A stretch of DNA of 64,000 bases from Halosimplex salinum (GTDB lineage Archaea > Halobacteriota > Halobacteria > Halobacteriales > Haloarculaceae), in contig NZ_QWGG01000007.1 in assembly GCF_003730195.1 (NCBI RefSeq), positions 177,330 through 241,329 on the forward strand, written 5' to 3'. A program made the translations under genes and the position numbers. Numbering within the stretch: the first letter of the stretch is position 1; each line of letters starts with the position of its first letter. Below are positions 52,551 to 60,955 of the stretch, one piece after another. Under the pieces are notes generated by a model. The model did no database searches. It saw only the letters and a program-made list of their open reading frames with translations, and was not told where the DNA came from.

Positions 52551-52680
52551 CGCTGTCGAGTGTCCCGAGCGACAGCGAGAGCGAGGTGCGAGCGAAGCGA
52601 GCACCTCGACACGCGAACGGGGTCCTGTCGAACGAAGTGAGACAGGGCTCGGAAGACGAACGGAGTGAGTCTTCCGGTGA
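52551..52680. repeat. Array of stem-loops with invariant 11-nt loops
   Basis: At least four hairpins in 130 bp: CGCTGTCG/CGACAGCG (52551-52577), CGAGGTGC/GCACCTCG with loop GAGCGAAGCGA (52582-52608), CCTGTC/GACAGG with loop GAACGAAGTGA (52624-52646), CGGAAGAC/GTCTTCCG with loop GAACGGAGTGA (52650-52676). Stems differ completely while three loops follow GARCGRAGYGA. Confidence 0.8.
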
Positions 52681-52759
52681 GCGCAGCGACCCGCGAGCGA
52701 GCGTGTCGAGGGCTTTCATCGCTGGCCGTCGGTCGCAGTCACTCGAGCTACCGGCGGGT

Positions 52760-52891
52760 TCAGAAGAACTCGGTCCTCGCCCAGTCGTAGAGTCGCTTCG
52801 CGTAGTAGAGCGCGAACAGGAGGACCAGCACGGCCACGATGCTCTGGGGTGGTCCCGGAGTCGTGACGGCGAACTTGCTCACGCTGTCCAC
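52760..52891 (-). CDS. Putative single-helix membrane microprotein
   Basis: A 43-residue ORF with a GTG start, MDSVSKFAVTTPGPPQSIV, one hydrophobic helix IVAVLVLLFALYYA, and an aromatic basic end KRLYDWARTEFF. The composition is that of a genuine small membrane protein: the helix is well placed with positive residues just after it. A stop 23 codons upstream in frame limits it. No known family; moderate confidence that it is translated. Confidence 0.5.
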   Translation of the reverse strand: MDSVSKFAVTTPGPPQSIVAVLVLLFALYYAKRLYDWARTEFF

Positions 52892-53007
52892 GACCGGAAG
52901 CGCGGTCGTAGGCTTTCCGACGCCTGCCCGGTCACCGTCGAGGGACGTTCACGTTCGACCCACTTCGAACAGCAAACTTATGCCGGCGTTCCTCCCAGTG
53001 GAGGTGT

Positions 53008-54276
53008 ATGAACAGGGGGCCGACACGAAGGCGGCTGTTGCGAATCGGGGGAATCGGTTGTGCTATCGGCGCGGCTGGCTGTCTCGGGGGACTGACCTCG
53101 TCCGACGGGGACGGCGGGGACGACGCCGACGACGGTGACGGGGGCGGTAACGGCGACGGTGACGGCGGTAACAGCGACGGCGGCGACGGTAGCGGCGGCC
53201 TGAGCGGTCCTCTCGCAACCGGCGGGCCGGACGGGTGGCCGAGAGTCCATCGCGACTCGGCGACGACCGGGCTGGCGGGGGCCCCGGGTCCGAAGTCGTC
53301 GGTCGAGGAGGTGTGGACGGCGTCGACGGCGGAGCGGTCGGAGGTGACGCCGGTCGTCGCCGACGGGACGGTCTACGTCGAGTCGCCGGGCGGGGTGGCC
53401 GCTCTCGACGCCGAGACCGGAACGGAAGCGTGGACGAAGGAGCTAGAGGACAGCCCGGCGTATCTCACCGTCCTCGACGGGACGCTCTACCTCGAAGCGG
53501 GCGGGATGCGAGCGCTCGACGCGTCGGACGGGTCCGAGCAGTGGACGTACGACGAGGTTCCCGTACACGGGTCCCCGACCGTCGTCGACGGGACGGTGTA
53601 CGTCGGGAAATCGGCGGGCGAACTCGTCGCGCTGGACGCGTCGAACGGGGAGGAGTCGTGGTCGTTCACGACGGACCACGGGATCGGCGTCGCGCCCGCG
53701 GTCGCGAACGGGACGGTGTACCTCACGACGCTGCCGGACGACGGGAGCAAGGGGGACCTGCTCGCCGTCGACGCCGAGAGCGGCGACGAGGTCTGGCGAG
53801 TGGACGGCGTCGTGCTCCGCCACCAGACGCCGACCGTCGCCGACGGGTCGGTCTTCCTCCAGGAACAGTACGTCACCGCTCGCTCGGCGGACGACGGCGA
53901 GATGGAGTGGGAGTACGACGAGAGCGAACTGGTCGTCGTCCCGCGGACGGTGGCCTACGCCGACGGGACGGTGTACGTCGGGAGCAAACGTCCGGCGTCG
54001 TCGACGACAGCAGCACTGGCGCTCGACGCGGCGTCGGGCGATCTGCACTGGGAGCGGTCGCTCGAGGGCAACGCCGTGGACGGGCCGATCCTCTCGGCCG
54101 GCGTCCTCTACGTGGGGACGACGACGGGAATGGTCTACGCCCTCGACGCCTCGTCCGGCGAGACGGCGTGGGACCACTCGATCGACGGGCGGGTCGTCTC
54201 GAGTCCCGCGCTCGCCGACGGGCGACTGTACGTGCCCTCCGAGGAGGAGACGCTGCACGCGCTCGCCGAAGCGTAG
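53008..54276 (+). CDS. PQQ-like beta-propeller repeat lipoprotein
   Basis: A 422-residue protein with a Tat-like signal (RRRLLRIGGIGCAIGAAGC, lipobox Cys25), a Gly/Asp-rich linker (about 30-70, DGDGGGNGDGDGG type), and an about 350-residue propeller of PQQ-like/BamB repeats. The repeat unit DGTVYVxxxxGxxxALDAxxGxExW occurs about eight times (for example VADGTVYVESPGGVAALD and VVDGTVYVGKSAGELVALD). Exported, anchored to the outer face of the membrane; BamB-like scaffolding or binding is inferred. No dehydrogenase partner is adjacent. Confidence 0.9.
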   Translation: MNRGPTRRRLLRIGGIGCAIGAAGCLGGLTSSDGDGGDDADDGDGGGNGDGDGGNSDGGDGSGGLSGPLATGGPDGWPRVHRDSATTGLAGAPGPKSSVEEVWTASTAERSEVTPVVADGTVYVESPGGVAALDAETGTEAWTKELEDSPAYLTVLDGTLYLEAGGMRALDASDGSEQWTYDEVPVHGSPTVVDGTVYVGKSAGELVALDASNGEESWSFTTDHGIGVAPAVANGTVYLTTLPDDGSKGDLLAVDAESGDEVWRVDGVVLRHQTPTVADGSVFLQEQYVTARSADDGEMEWEYDESELVVVPRTVAYADGTVYVGSKRPASSTTAALALDAASGDLHWERSLEGNAVDGPILSAGVLYVGTTTGMVYALDASSGETAWDHSIDGRVVSSPALADGRLYVPSEEETLHALAEA

Positions 54277-54291
54277 CGGGCCCGACTCCTC

Positions 54292-55833
54292 TCAGGCCGG
54301 TTTCCCGAACGCGAACAGCGTCATCGGCGTCTTCCCGTCGGCGTGGGGCGAGAGGGACTCCGATACCTGGTCGTCGAAGAAGGTGAACCCGCGCCCGCCG
54401 AGTTCGAGGTGCGCGTACGTTGCCAGATACAGGCGTCCGAGGGCGATGCCCCCCTCCAGTTGCGCGAGGCGGTACCCGCGGTTGCCGAACTCCGAGACGA
54501 CGGCGTCCACGTCGGCGACGAGGTAGACGTTCACCGCCGCGTCGCCGACGACGGACTGGCCGAGCGCGAGGTGGCCGGCGGTCTCCCGGTCGGTCTCGCC
54601 CACCCGCTCCAGTTCGTCGCTCCCGGGGTGGTACTCGTAGACGCCCTGGTCGATGCCGTCGACGGCGTGGACGAGGCAGTAGCACTCGACGAGGCCGTCG
54701 AGGTCGCCGGCGAAGGCGTCGGCGGGCGTCCCGCGGAGCGCCCGGTCCAGCACGGTCGCGAACTTCCGGGCGCTGATCGGGTCGTGGCTGTACTCGCGAC
54801 AGGAGCCGCGGCGCTCGATAGTGTTTCCGACGGGGCGCGCCGACGCGGTCTCCGCGTCGACGGGGTGTAGCTGGATCCGCTCGCCGCCGGTGTCGGGACG
54901 GGCCCCCAGCGAGGCGTCGGCGACTTCGGCGGCGAACCCCTCGCGCCAGGCGTCGGCGGCCGCGCCGTCGTCGAGTCGGCTCTGGCGCCACGCGTCCGGG
55001 ACGAGCGGGTAGTCGACGGGGTCGTCGGAGAGCGGGCGCTCCTCGGGGTCGATGGGTTCGACCGCGGGTGCGGAGGCGCCGTCGGGGACGGGCGCGCCAG
55101 AGCCGACGGGGACGAGTTCCAGCGGCGCCTCCTCGTCGGCGTCGAGGCCCAGCAGGTCGAGGACGGGGTCGTCGGCGAACCCGGTGACGACCTCGGCGCG
55201 GTGGCCGCTCCCTTGGGCCACGGCGAGGAGGTTCGCGAGGATGGCCCCGGAGTCCCAGAACGCGTGGCGGTAGGTGCGCGCTCGGTACTTCCACTCGTTG
55301 CGCCACCACTGGGAGGTGGCGACGAACGTGACCGGCGCGTCGGCGACGGCCGGGTACTCGCCCGAGGCCGCGGCCAGAACGCCTCGATAGTCGCCCTCCC
55401 GGAGCACGTCGAACTCGCCGGAGTGCGGGTCGAAGTGGTAGACGCCGGCGTCGAACCGGCCGCAGTCGCCGGTGACGGCGTACAGGTCGACGTGGTAGAG
55501 CTTCCCCGTGCAGGCGGCGGCGCGGAACGGCATCGGCTGCCCCTGTACCTCCAGTTCTTTCGTGATCCCCGTCGCGTAGTGACAGAGCGTCTCGACGTCG
55601 GGGTCGTCGGACTCGGCGGGAGCCGCGGCGGGCGGGTCCGGGTCGGTGGTCGAGATCGCCGCGAGGGCGGGCGTCTCGGGCGGATCGGGGTCGCCGTCGG
55701 GCGCGAACCGGGGGAGGGATTCGTACACTTTGTACGGGCGGGGCTGGTTCGACCGGTCGAGTCGGAACGAGTCCTCGCGCAGGCGCTCCGGCGAGTGGTT
55801 CGTCCGCTCGTGGTAGTCGCGGGCGTCGACCAT
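54292..55833 (-). CDS. SagB/ThcOx-type nitroreductase-family oxidoreductase with two domains
   Basis: A 513-residue FMN-dependent protein. Two nitroreductase-like halves: residues about 20-260 (GITKELEVQGQPMPFRAAAC, KLYHVDLYAVTGDCGRFD, HAFWDSGAILANLLAVAQGS) and about 270-513 (GNTIERRGSCREYSHDPISA, YCLVHAVDGIDQGVYEYHPG, LAQLEGGIALGRLYLATYAH). SagB-type enzymes oxidise azolines in peptide natural products, but no cyclodehydratase or precursor gene is in the window. The start MVDARDYHERTNHSPERL is chosen over 55914. Its substrate is unknown. Confidence 0.87.
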   Translation of the reverse strand: MVDARDYHERTNHSPERLREDSFRLDRSNQPRPYKVYESLPRFAPDGDPDPPETPALAAISTTDPDPPAAAPAESDDPDVETLCHYATGITKELEVQGQPMPFRAAACTGKLYHVDLYAVTGDCGRFDAGVYHFDPHSGEFDVLREGDYRGVLAAASGEYPAVADAPVTFVATSQWWRNEWKYRARTYRHAFWDSGAILANLLAVAQGSGHRAEVVTGFADDPVLDLLGLDADEEAPLELVPVGSGAPVPDGASAPAVEPIDPEERPLSDDPVDYPLVPDAWRQSRLDDGAAADAWREGFAAEVADASLGARPDTGGERIQLHPVDAETASARPVGNTIERRGSCREYSHDPISARKFATVLDRALRGTPADAFAGDLDGLVECYCLVHAVDGIDQGVYEYHPGSDELERVGETDRETAGHLALGQSVVGDAAVNVYLVADVDAVVSEFGNRGYRLAQLEGGIALGRLYLATYAHLELGGRGFTFFDDQVSESLSPHADGKTPMTLFAFGKPA

Positions 55834-55955
55834 GCAGGGGGTTCGACCGCCCGGGACTAACCGCTGGCGGCGCCTGGTAGGACTCACCAACCGGCGGTGC
55901 CGGGTCTCGTCCACGTCGCACTCTCCGACCCGGTTCCAGTCACGTCACCAACACT

Positions 55956-56945
55956 ATGAGTCGTGACGGCGAACCGACTCGTATGGCGAGCGACTCCACG
56001 TCGGTAGCGATCGCCTGCCAGGGTGGGGGAAGCCACACGGCGTTCGCGGCCGGTGCGCTGGCGCGACTGTTCGAAGAGTTGCCCGGGGGATACGTCGTCG
56101 ACGGGCTGAGCGGCACGTCCGGCGGGGCGATCACGGCGGCCGCCGCGTGGGACGCGCTGCGGACGGACGGGCCCGACGCCGTCCCGGAACGGGTGCGTGC
56201 GCTCTGGAGGGACATCGCGGCGGGGAGTCTCCCGGAACGGGCGGCGAACGACGTCGGCGTGTGGGTGACGGCGCTGGAGACGGCGGGGTTCCCGCTCCCC
56301 TCGGTGAGTCCGTACGCAAACCCCGCCGCGTGGGCGGGTCGGCGAGAGTTGCGCGACGTCATCGAGCGGTTCGTCGACTTCGACCGGCCGGTGCGAGCGG
56401 CGGACCCGCGGCTGTTCGTCAGTAGTGTCGACGTGCTGTCGGGCGAGTTCCGGGCGTTCGGTGCGGCTGACCTGCGCCCGCGCGTCCTCCTCGCGTCGGC
56501 GGCCGCCCCGACGGTGTTCCCGGCCGTCGACCTCGACGGCGTTCCCCACTGGGACGGGCTGTTCGCGCGCAACCCGCCGGTGAGTCCGTTCCTCTCCGAA
56601 CCGGACAGAGCCGACGAGAAACCCGACGAGATCTGGATTTTTCGAGTGAACCCGATGCGCCGGGACCGGGAGCCACGGAGCCAGCGGGCGATCGCGGACC
56701 GCCGCAGCGAGCTCTCGGGCGACATCTCCCTCACCGGGCAGGTCGGCTTCGTCGACCGGGTGTCCGACTGGGTCGAGCGCGGCTGGCTCCCCCGCGAGCG
56801 GTACAAACCCGTCACCGTCCGCGGATTGACGCTCTCCGAACAGTTGCCGCTGAGTTCGCGGCTCGACCGCGACCCCGACCTGATCTGCGGCCTGCTGGCG
56901 CGCGGGGAGGCGGCCGCCGACTCGCTGCTCGCCGAACTGGACTGA
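55956..56945 (+). CDS. Patatin-like phospholipase
   Basis: A 329-residue patatin-fold lipase. Oxyanion loop CQGGGSHTAFAAGAL, nucleophile elbow GLSGTSGGAITA (GxSGG) and a late catalytic Asp in the DWDGLFARNPP-like stretch (PHWDGLFARNPPVSPF). A second ATG at 55983 is as good a start. Predicted to cleave acyl groups from lipids or fatty esters; in haloarchaea, with ether lipids, the substrate could be a storage or exogenous ester. It is divergent from SagB. Confidence 0.9.
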   Translation: MSRDGEPTRMASDSTSVAIACQGGGSHTAFAAGALARLFEELPGGYVVDGLSGTSGGAITAAAAWDALRTDGPDAVPERVRALWRDIAAGSLPERAANDVGVWVTALETAGFPLPSVSPYANPAAWAGRRELRDVIERFVDFDRPVRAADPRLFVSSVDVLSGEFRAFGAADLRPRVLLASAAAPTVFPAVDLDGVPHWDGLFARNPPVSPFLSEPDRADEKPDEIWIFRVNPMRRDREPRSQRAIADRRSELSGDISLTGQVGFVDRVSDWVERGWLPRERYKPVTVRGLTLSEQLPLSSRLDRDPDLICGLLARGEAAADSLLAELD

Positions 56946-56988
56946 CGAAACGGGGCAGTCGGCGGGGGCGATCAGTCGTCGGTGCGAG

Positions 56989-57684
56989 TCAGACGGGCTC
57001 GACGACGAGCATCTCAGTCGCGCCGGGCTGGAACTCGTAGGGGACCTCGCGGCGTTCGACGGCGTGACCGTCCGCGCGGAGCGCGTCGGCGACCGGGTCG
57101 ACGTACTCGGAGCGAGTGCGGTCCAGCGAGGCGAGCGGGAAGACGCGGACTTCCTCGCGGGCGACGCGGGCGAGTTCGCGGAGCGACGCTTCGTGGAACG
57201 AACGGTCGAGCCGGTCGTCGTAGACGAACAGGAGGTTCGCCACCAGCGCGAGGTCGACGCTGTCGTCGTCGAGCGGGAGGTCGGGGATTCCGTCGGCGAC
57301 GTATCGGTCGGGATGGGTGGCGTAGTCGGCGAGGAACCGCTCGGCGGCCGCCCGGAGGTATCGCCCGCGGGTGTCCACGTCGCCGTAGAAGTCCCAGACG
57401 AACAGATCCGCTTTCTCCCGCAACTGACCCACGTTGTACTCGACGGCCGCGTCGAGGTCCCCTTCGAGTTCCTCAGCAGTCGGCCCGTAGAGGGGGTCGA
57501 CCGCCACGGCGCTGTCGGCCAGTTCCGCCGCCGTCGCCGTGAACGCCCCCGCCCCGCCGCCACAGTCCAGGAGCGCCCGTCCCGCCAGGTCCTCCGCTGT
57601 CAGGTCGAACATCCGTCGGTACTCCGCGAACGTGCGACCGATCGTCAGGAAGTCGGCCTCGACTTCGAACTTCTCTCCGGCCAT
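56989..57684 (-). CDS. Class I SAM-dependent methyltransferase
   Basis: A 231-residue Rossmann-fold methyltransferase. SAM motif I LDCGGGAGAFTATAAEL (about 60-76), acidic motif II region VAVDPLYG, then VADGIPDLPLDDDSVDLALV and a post-motif FPLASLDRT. A helix-rich N-terminus covers substrate-binding. Target not deducible. It is divergent from the small gene at 57807 across an AT-richer spacer with TATA-like sequences. Confidence 0.87.
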   Translation of the reverse strand: MAGEKFEVEADFLTIGRTFAEYRRMFDLTAEDLAGRALLDCGGGAGAFTATAAELADSAVAVDPLYGPTAEELEGDLDAAVEYNVGQLREKADLFVWDFYGDVDTRGRYLRAAAERFLADYATHPDRYVADGIPDLPLDDDSVDLALVANLLFVYDDRLDRSFHEASLRELARVAREEVRVFPLASLDRTRSEYVDPVADALRADGHAVERREVPYEFQPGATEMLVVEPV

Positions 57685-57806
57685 ATTCGTATCCTAATGC
57701 ACAAATTCATGCACTAGTGTATATTTATTTCGGATCGGTTCGGTGACGTATCCGGGAAGTTATAGCTTCGGCGAAACTTTTGACGGGTCGGTGCGTAGCG
57801 GACAGT

Positions 57807-57950
57807 ATGTCCGGTGACACAGCGCAGCGGGAGTACGTCTCGTGTCCGGCGCCGGCGTGCAATCGCAAGGGGCGGCGTAGCGTGATCAGGGAGCACCTCG
57901 CGGAGCTGGACGACCAGCGCCACGAGCGCTTCGACGGGAGCGAGATATAG
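57807..57950 (+). CDS. Small basic protein with a Cys pair
   Basis: A 47-residue ORF, MSGDTAQREYVSCPAPACNR at the start and a helical C-terminal half (HLAELDDQRHERFDGSEI). CPAPAC (C-x4-C) could be half of a zinc site or a redox pair. Intergenic length and codon use support it. No family recognised. Confidence 0.6.
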   Translation: MSGDTAQREYVSCPAPACNRKGRRSVIREHLAELDDQRHERFDGSEI

Positions 57951-58023
57951 ACCGGCGGGTCCGGTCGGGCGCGGACCGGATCCGGACCGTAACCAGTTTC
58001 ACTCGGTGGTACAACCGGATCGT

Positions 58024-58788
58024 ATGGTCGAGGCAGTCACGCTGTATCGCGCGCCGACGACCGAGGCCGACGCCGACGCGGTCGCGGACTGGCTTCGCGA
58101 GCGCGTCGACGCCGCGGTGACGGTGCGCGACCGATTCCTCTCCGAGTTCGGCGACGAGGATCTGGCCGAATCCTTCGCCGAGGCCCGGGTGCTCTCGCCG
58201 TACGAGCGCGAGACGGGGAACACGATGGTCGGCATCGTCCGCTACGAGGAACGCGCGCTGGAGCACCCCGAGCGCGCCGGCGGCGTCATCTACGACGGCC
58301 TTCAGGTCCAGGAGATCCTGCGAGGACTGCTCCCCGACGACGAGCGCGGGCTGGACCACCTGCACGTCCCCCTGCTCGACCGGGTGATCGGCACCTGGGG
58401 CGACCACGACGGCCGCTGGCACAAACGGGTGAACGTCCTCGGCCAGCCCGGTCTGGTGTCGGTGCCCGGCCTCTACGAGGCCCCTGCCAAACCCGAACAG
58501 TACTACAGGGAACAGCAGAAGCACGCGCTCCTCTCGGGCGGTGCGCCGCCCCGCGAAGTGCTGGAAAACGAGGTCGAAGGCGAGTTCCTCGTCGACGACG
58601 ACCCGCGGACCACGGACGCGCTGAAGGGCTACGTCCTGCAGACCTACCACTATCTGGCGACCGGCGAGGACTTCTGCGACGAGGAGGGGTGTCGGCTCGC
58701 GAACCCGCATCGACAGCCCGGTGTGATCCGGGCGCAACTCCGTGATCCCGAGTTCTGTCCCGAACACGCCGAACTGTACCGGGTTTGA
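58024..58788 (+). CDS. DUF6775-like protein, possible metallopeptidase
   Basis: A 254-residue soluble protein starting MVEAVTLYRAPTTEADADAV. Features: VGIVRYEERALEHPERAGG, DHLHVPLLDRVIGTWGDHDG with several His and Asp, and a C-terminal Cys/His cluster (EDFCDEEGCRLANPHR, then FCPEHAELYRV) that would make a structural zinc site. The general layout recalls haloarchaeal proteins annotated as putative metallopeptidases, but a convincing HExxH is not present. Confidence in being a gene is high, in the function low. Confidence 0.8.
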   Translation: MVEAVTLYRAPTTEADADAVADWLRERVDAAVTVRDRFLSEFGDEDLAESFAEARVLSPYERETGNTMVGIVRYEERALEHPERAGGVIYDGLQVQEILRGLLPDDERGLDHLHVPLLDRVIGTWGDHDGRWHKRVNVLGQPGLVSVPGLYEAPAKPEQYYREQQKHALLSGGAPPREVLENEVEGEFLVDDDPRTTDALKGYVLQTYHYLATGEDFCDEEGCRLANPHRQPGVIRAQLRDPEFCPEHAELYRV

Positions 58789-59133
58789 GTGGGTGTTTTG
58801 TTGACGAGTTCGGAGGCTCTTGTTCGCTCGGTAGCGTGTGGACCGGCTTCAACTGACAGCAAGCGCTGAAAGCCCTCGGCACGCTCGGGTAGGGGCCGCT
58901 CAGACGACTGAACTGAACGCGAGCGCGCCTCGCCCTTTCGATCCGCCAGGACAGAACCGTGACCGCCCTGTACAGCACCGCAGACGGCCACACTCCTCCC
59001 CAACCGATTCCGTCGCTCGCTCCGCTCGCTCAGTCATCCCTCGCGCGGCTTCGTCGCGGCACGGAGGCCGCGACAGCGCGCGCCACGGCGGGTGTTCGAG
59101 TGCCCGAATCGCGAACACTCGAACCTCCGCCCC
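58789..59133. other. Structured intergenic region without a recognised gene
   Basis: 345 bp between two convergent genes. It has several dyads: CGCGGC/GCCGCG (59055-59072) and GTTCGAGTG/CACTCGAAC (59094-59124), plus the hairpin-family word TCGCTCCGCTC near 59011. Minus-strand frames are open over it but the translations are Arg/Ala/Ser-rich noise. No tRNA, 7S or RNase P features can be seen. Confidence 0.5.
59094..59124 (-). terminator. Hairpin just downstream of the GH5-like gene
   Basis: GTTCGAGTG/CACTCGAAC, 9-bp perfect stem with 13-nt loop, 9 nt after the stop codon of the minus-strand glycosidase gene. There is no T-tract, so termination is uncertain. Confidence 0.35.
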
Positions 59134-60858
59134 TCACCCCTCGTCTTCCAGGCCGCGGATCCGCTGGGTGTACTCGTCGAGCACCGCGACGGTGCCCTCG
59201 TCGCGCGGGTAGATGGCGTGGAGGTTCCACGGGCTGGTCCACTCGTACTCCGACTCGTTCCGCAGGTCCCAGACCATCGTCGCGTCGGTGCCGCTCTCGA
59301 CGAGCGCCTCGTACCACCGCTCGTACGTCTCGTTTCGCACGGCGAGTTCCTCGCTGTCGTCGACGTCGTCCGTGCGGTCGACTTCGACGCCGAACTCGCC
59401 GCAGTAGGCGGGCTTGCCGACTTTCTCGTGGGCGTCTCTGGTGTGGTCCCGGATCCAGTCGACGGCCTCCTCGTCGGAGAGCCCCCAGGCGTCGGGGTAG
59501 AGGTGGTACGAGCAGGCGTCGATGGCGTCGATCCGGTGGGTCTCGACGTAGCGAGTCGGGTCGTCGCCGACCGGGCCGTCGCCGTCGTAGAACCCTTCCA
59601 TCCCCGTGGAGACGAGGTGGTTGTCGTCGACGTCCTTGATGAACTCCGCCGTGGAGCGGACCCACTCTTTGTAGGTGTCGTAGCCGGCCTCGCCGACGCG
59701 GGGTTCGTTGGCGAGTTCCCACAGCATGATCGTGGGGTCGTTCTTGTACTTCACGCCGGTCACCGTGTTCTCGCGTTCGAGGAGTGTCTCGACGAAGCCG
59801 CGGAACCACTCGATGGACTCCTCGTCGGTGTAGAAGTCGGCCTTCTCCGCGCCGTCGATCCACTCCAGGTACTGGGGGATCCCGCCGTTCCAGTCCCAGT
59901 AGTTGGCGAGGGGCATCACCAGGCGGACGCCGTGCCTGCCGAACTGGTAGACGACGCGGTCGAGCAACTCGAAGGCCGCCTCGTTGAACAGGCCCGGCGC
60001 GGGCTGGAGGTAGTTGTCCTCGCCCTCGCCGAAGGCGGGCACGCGCATGACGTTCAGTCCCGACACCAGATCGGACCACGTCGACAGCAACTCGTCGGCC
60101 GAGACCCCGCCGTCGTGGCGGGAGACCTGCGGGTGGTTGCCGCCGCTGAAGTAGGCGGGCTCGCCGTCGACGACGAAGTCGCTCCCGTCGGTCTCGACGA
60201 AGTGGTCGAAGACGACGTCGTCGGCGGACCCGTCGATGGGCGTCATCGTCGGAACCGGCGTCGCAGTCGCGGTCGGCTCCAGTGTCGGCCCCTCTGTCGC
60301 GGTCGTGCCGTCGTCGAGCCACGCGATCTCGACGTGGCCGAGCTGGCCGCTCCAGGCCTCGCTTCCCCCGGTGAGGACGAACCGACAGCGGTCGACGCCC
60401 TCGGAGAAGGAGCCGACGACCTCGGCGTGGTGCCACGAGGCGCTGACCTCGCCGTACTCCTCGCGGCTGGCGTCGACGGCCGTCCACGAAGCGCCGCCGT
60501 CCGCCGACTCCTCGAGTTCGAGGGCGCCGCCCTCGCCCTCGTGCCAGTGGAACTGGGCGGTCGCCTCCCTGAGTTCGCCGCCGAGCGCGTAGACGATAGC
60601 GGCGTCCTCGGTCGTCGTTCTGACGTACCGCACCTCGTCCGTGCTCCCGTCCGGGTGGACGAAGTGCTCGGTGTTCGTGTCGTCCGTCCCGAGTCGATCC
60701 GTGTCCGACTCCTCCGAGAGGTCACCGGCGCTCTCGCAGGGGTCGGTGAACGTCGCTTCGGAGGGCGTCCCCCCGCCACCGTCACCGCCGGGACACCCCG
60801 CGAGCCCCGCGCTCGCGACCGCCAGAGCGCCCCTGAGAACCTGTCTTCGGTTCTGCAT
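59134..60858 (-). CDS. GH5-type endo-mannanase/glucanase lipoprotein
   Basis: A 574-residue secreted glycoside hydrolase. Tat-type lipoprotein signal (RRQVLRGALAVASAGLAGC, Cys22). A beta-sandwich domain (about 60-185) is followed by a Thr-rich linker, then a TIM barrel (about 220-574) with acid/base E385 in LWELANEPRVGE and nucleophile E488 in YCGEFGVEVD. GGNHPQVSRH and WDWNGGIPQYLEW recall GH5 beta-mannanases. Anchored to the surface, it would hydrolyse external beta-mannan or related polymer. The start MQNRRQVLRG is preferred over 60876. Confidence 0.9.
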   Translation of the reverse strand: MQNRRQVLRGALAVASAGLAGCPGGDGGGGTPSEATFTDPCESAGDLSEESDTDRLGTDDTNTEHFVHPDGSTDEVRYVRTTTEDAAIVYALGGELREATAQFHWHEGEGGALELEESADGGASWTAVDASREEYGEVSASWHHAEVVGSFSEGVDRCRFVLTGGSEAWSGQLGHVEIAWLDDGTTATEGPTLEPTATATPVPTMTPIDGSADDVVFDHFVETDGSDFVVDGEPAYFSGGNHPQVSRHDGGVSADELLSTWSDLVSGLNVMRVPAFGEGEDNYLQPAPGLFNEAAFELLDRVVYQFGRHGVRLVMPLANYWDWNGGIPQYLEWIDGAEKADFYTDEESIEWFRGFVETLLERENTVTGVKYKNDPTIMLWELANEPRVGEAGYDTYKEWVRSTAEFIKDVDDNHLVSTGMEGFYDGDGPVGDDPTRYVETHRIDAIDACSYHLYPDAWGLSDEEAVDWIRDHTRDAHEKVGKPAYCGEFGVEVDRTDDVDDSEELAVRNETYERWYEALVESGTDATMVWDLRNESEYEWTSPWNLHAIYPRDEGTVAVLDEYTQRIRGLEDEG

Positions 60859-60955
60859 ACCGACTGCTCTGCGCATTGTTACAAAAGCACACCGAAACCC
60901 CCGTCTCTGTCACCGATCCGACACACCAAAGGCCCCGTCCGGCGCACCGGCGACC

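Noticed and set aside
58900..59118. 72-codon minus-strand ORF in the 58.8-59.1 kb gap
   Set aside because: Arg/Ala/Ser-rich translation, no start context, overlaps dyads; better read as non-coding.
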